Assembly: GCA_001872265.1 (NCBI GenBank)
Contig: MNWE01000001.1
Span: forward strand, 1-21,963
Source: Parcubacteria group bacterium CG1_02_39_15
GTDB taxonomy: Bacteria; Patescibacteriota; Minisyncoccia; Minisyncoccales; Paceibacteraceae
Direction of reading: 5' to 3'
Length of the DNA stretch: 21,963 bases
Shown here: one piece after another, positions 20,657 to 21,963 of the stretch
Layout: each line of letters opens with the position of its first letter
How positions within the stretch are numbered: position 1 is the stretch's first letter
Notes under the pieces: model-generated
Databases searched by the model: none
The model's input: only the letters and a program-made list of their open reading frames with translations
What the model was told of the DNA's origin: nothing
Position numbers and translations under genes: made by a program

Positions 20657-21347
20657 GGATAGAGAATACGCAAAATATTTGTTAGAAAAAACTCGCCAAG
20701 ATTACAACTTAATTGCTGATGAGTTTTCAGTGACGCGAAAAGAAATTTGGCCAGAGTTGGTCTTTTTGTTCGATAATTATCTAGCTGAAGGCGAAAAAAT
20801 TTTAGATTTAGGTTGTGGAAATGGGAGATGGCTTGAATTATTCCGAAAGAAAAAAGTTGATTATATCGGGGTCGATTTTTCTGAAAGATTAATCGAAATC
20901 GCCAAAAGAAATTACCCTCAGACAAAATTTCAAACTGCCGATGTTTTGAATTTACCTTTTCCGAGCGACTACTTTGATAAAATTTATAATATTGCCGTTT
21001 TGCACCACATCCCTTCCGAAGAATTAAGGCGGCAATCCTTAGAAGAGGCAAAGAGAATTCTGAAACCTGGAGGAGTTTTGATTTTAACGGTTTGGAAATT
21101 TCACGACAAAAAGAAGCTTCCTCTTTTGTTTAAATATACCATTTTAAAATTGATAGGAAAATCAGGCCTTGATTTTAAGGATGTTCTTGAGCCTTGGGGT
21201 AAAAAAACAAAAAGATATTACCACTGTTTTTCTAAAAAAGAATTGATTGATTTAGTCAGGGAAGCGGGGTTTAAGATTAAAAAAAGCGGGATTATTAAAA
21301 ATAAAAAAGGCAATCGGCAAAACATTTATCTCATCGCCGAAAAATAA
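20655..21347 (+). CDS. Trm9/ALKBH8-type tRNA wobble-uridine methyltransferase
   Basis: SAM-dependent methyltransferase, 230 residues from the ATG at 20655. The N-terminal QDYNLIADEFSVTRKEIWPEL fits the Trm9/ALKBH8 pattern 'Y-x2-IA-x2-FS-x-TR-x3-WP'. Motif I is DLGCGNGRWL (51-60), then GVDFSERLI, LPFPSDYFDKIY, IAVLHHIPSEELRRQSL and RILKPGGVLILTVW, the Trm9 block 'AVxHH...ERR...LxPGG...VW'; and YYHCFSKKELIDLV near the end. Trm9 methylates cm5U34 to mcm5U34, and cm5U is the product of Elp3, which is encoded directly next door in the opposite direction. An upstream in-frame start at 20628 would place nine residues inside the palindrome and is less likely. A generic methyltransferase function is certain; the Trm9 role is strong inference. 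Confidence 0.85.
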   Translation: MDREYAKYLLEKTRQDYNLIADEFSVTRKEIWPELVFLFDNYLAEGEKILDLGCGNGRWLELFRKKKVDYIGVDFSERLIEIAKRNYPQTKFQTADVLNLPFPSDYFDKIYNIAVLHHIPSEELRRQSLEEAKRILKPGGVLILTVWKFHDKKKLPLLFKYTILKLIGKSGLDFKDVLEPWGKKTKRYYHCFSKKELIDLVREAGFKIKKSGIIKNKKGNRQNIYLIAEK

Positions 21348-21803
21348 AGAGGCCCGTTGATTGGGCTCTCCATAAATTTCAATTTTCAAAAATACTTCAC
21401 CGTTTTTTTCTGCTGCCGCCAGTCCTACTAGCTGGAACAATCTTAAGTCGTCAAACTTAAGAAATTCTGTCTGGAGCGGCCCATTAGCAGTCCTGCGGTA
21501 AAATATAGTTGAAGTGTCGGTTTGGACAGGTTGAGTTTCAATCGAAGCGGCCCTCTCATAATTACTCAATCTGCCGAGATACAGAGAAAAAGTTCTATCT
21601 GCTTTATTAATTCCGACTATATATCCGCTATAATGATAACCTGAATAAGGGAAAAAGCCAGTAGGAAGCATGCCTCCTTGGTCTCCAGTGGCTGGGCCGG
21701 GCGGTGGTGGCCCGCCTGGTGGTGGCGCGGCGCCTCCCACTCCTACTGCGATTAGTAAACTAACCACTAAAGTAATTCCTATTGCGCTCAGAATCTTCTT
21801 CAC
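21252..21803 (-). CDS. secreted Pro/Gly-rich hypothetical protein
   Basis: GTG start at 21803 with a strong Shine-Dalgarno sequence (AAGGAGGT, complement of 21810-21817). Residues 1-25 are a signal peptide: KK, then hydrophobic ILSAIGITLVVSLLIAVGV, then GGAA. A Pro/Gly-rich linker follows (about 26-50), then an about 95-residue region with alternating strands (GYHYSGYIVGI, RTFSLYLGRL, STIFYRRT, FLKFDDLRLFQLVGLAA, EVFLKIEIYGE) that looks like a small beta domain. Family not recognised. From about residue 150 the frame runs through an intrinsic terminator and then antisense to the last 96 bp of the methyltransferase gene, so the C-terminal 30 residues are suspect; a frameshift or lost stop is possible. 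Canonical promoter upstream. Confidence 0.7.
   Translation of the reverse strand: MKKILSAIGITLVVSLLIAVGVGGAAPPPGGPPPPGPATGDQGGMLPTGFFPYSGYHYSGYIVGINKADRTFSLYLGRLSNYERAASIETQPVQTDTSTIFYRRTANGPLQTEFLKFDDLRLFQLVGLAAAEKNGEVFLKIEIYGEPNQRASLFFGDEINVLPIAFFIFNNPAFFNLKPRFPD
21339..21369 (-). terminator. intrinsic terminator on the minus strand, inside the secreted-protein frame
   Basis: Minus strand: AGAGCCC (21369-21363), a 7-nt loop, GGGCCTCT (21355-21348, one bulged G), then TTTATTTTT (21347-21339). On the plus strand the hairpin starts directly after the methyltransferase stop but lacks a T-run. It therefore fits best as terminator of the minus-strand gene, although that frame continues past it. 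Confidence 0.7.
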
Positions 21804-21817
21804 CGTTCCTTACCTCC

Positions 21818-21846
21818 TTGTGAAAAATCTACTAAAATTATATATT
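21818..21846 (+). promoter_or_regulatory. candidate tRNA-Arg promoter
   Basis: TTGTGA (21818-21823), 17-bp spacer, TATATT (21841-21846), which would start transcription about 13 bp before the tRNA. It overlaps the divergent promoter of the secreted-protein gene, so the two directions may compete. Confidence 0.4.
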
Positions 21847-21864
21847 AAAATATTAAAAAGTCAA
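21837..21864 (-). promoter_or_regulatory. canonical sigma70 promoter of the secreted-protein gene
   Basis: On the minus strand TTGACT (21864-21859), a 16-bp AT-only spacer, TATAAT (21842-21837). It lies about 30 bp upstream of the GTG, with the Shine-Dalgarno site in between. This is the best promoter match in the window and suggests strong expression. Confidence 0.8.
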
Positions 21865-21865
21865 T

Positions 21866-21937
21866 GCCCCCGTAATTCAATGGATAGAATGGAGGCCTCC
21901 GGAGCCTCAAATGTAGGTTCGATTCCTACCGGGGGCA
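21866..21937 (+). tRNA. tRNA-Arg (anticodon CCG)
   Basis: 72-nt cloverleaf: acceptor GCCCCCG (21866-21872) with CGGGGGC (21930-21936) and discriminator A; D arm ATTC...GAAT; anticodon arm GAGGC-CTCCGGA-GCCTC giving anticodon CCG (codon CGG, Arg); T arm GTAGG-TTCGATT-CCTAC. The 3' CCA is not encoded (CAC follows), so a CCA-adding enzyme is required. With C34 this tRNA is not itself an Elp3 substrate. Confidence 0.95.
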
Positions 21938-21963
21938 CACTGCGGATGCATTACTCTTGACAG

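Noticed and set aside
1..21963. Alternative genetic code (UGA as Gly)
   Set aside because: TGA ends several well-delimited genes (second receiver, uvrB, both repeat nucleases, HAD) at sensible places or overlaps.

Overview
The window looks like a piece of a small, AT-rich bacterial genome of the Candidate Phyla Radiation (Patescibacteria, probably Parcubacteria-like). This is inferred from gene content: a Mur ligase without its usual first domain, archease plus RtcB, a eukaryote/archaea-type Elp3, DUF763, tightly packed genes with many 1-50 bp overlaps, frequent absence of Shine-Dalgarno sites, and many small palindromic repeats, some inside genes. TGA is used as an ordinary stop several times, so the code is the standard bacterial one, not the UGA=Gly code of Gracilibacteria/SR1.

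Layout. (1) 1-3750: a signalling locus with the C-terminal part of a PAS histidine kinase with a repeat-built coiled coil, two paralogous small membrane proteins in tandem, a V4R-type ligand-binding protein and two single-domain response regulators. (2) 3754-7742: housekeeping replication, repair and translation genes: mutM (Fpg), holA, then rpsT and uvrB on the minus strand. (3) 7813-12762: Mur ligase, archease, a zinc-ribbon protein, a terminator, then rtcB with a 510-residue intein placed directly before the metal-binding catalytic cysteine. (4) 12789-13953: a small basic protein and a Nif3/DUF34 protein. (5) 14027-18831: a tightly overlapping four-gene operon bounded upstream by a strong terminator. 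Two unusual proteins made of about 50-residue DNA-binding-like repeats with a central PD-(D/E)XK nuclease domain flank a DUF763 protein, and a HAD-like protein lacking the catalytic aspartate follows. This is the best candidate for an undescribed system. (6) 18986-21347: Elp3 (minus) and a Trm9/ALKBH8-type methyltransferase (plus), divergent, with start codons sharing one CATG. Together they suggest a eukaryote-like cm5U to mcm5U wobble-uridine pathway. (7) 21252-21937: a secreted protein (minus) and tRNA-Arg(CCG).

Over this layout lies a set of palindromic repeats. One family (copies near 2891, 7790 and 20376) has two hairpins whose stem sequences differ from copy to copy while pairing is kept, joined by a conserved 9-nt spacer GAAGSTGAA. 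Others are REP-like (CCTGAGC...GAAGG) or have GAA-loop hairpins. They lie in intergenic gaps and in frame within uvrB (twice), elp3 (three times) and the small basic ORF, much like the Rickettsia palindromic elements. None was seen in the 14-18.8 kb operon. Everything here comes from reading the sequence; no searches were run.
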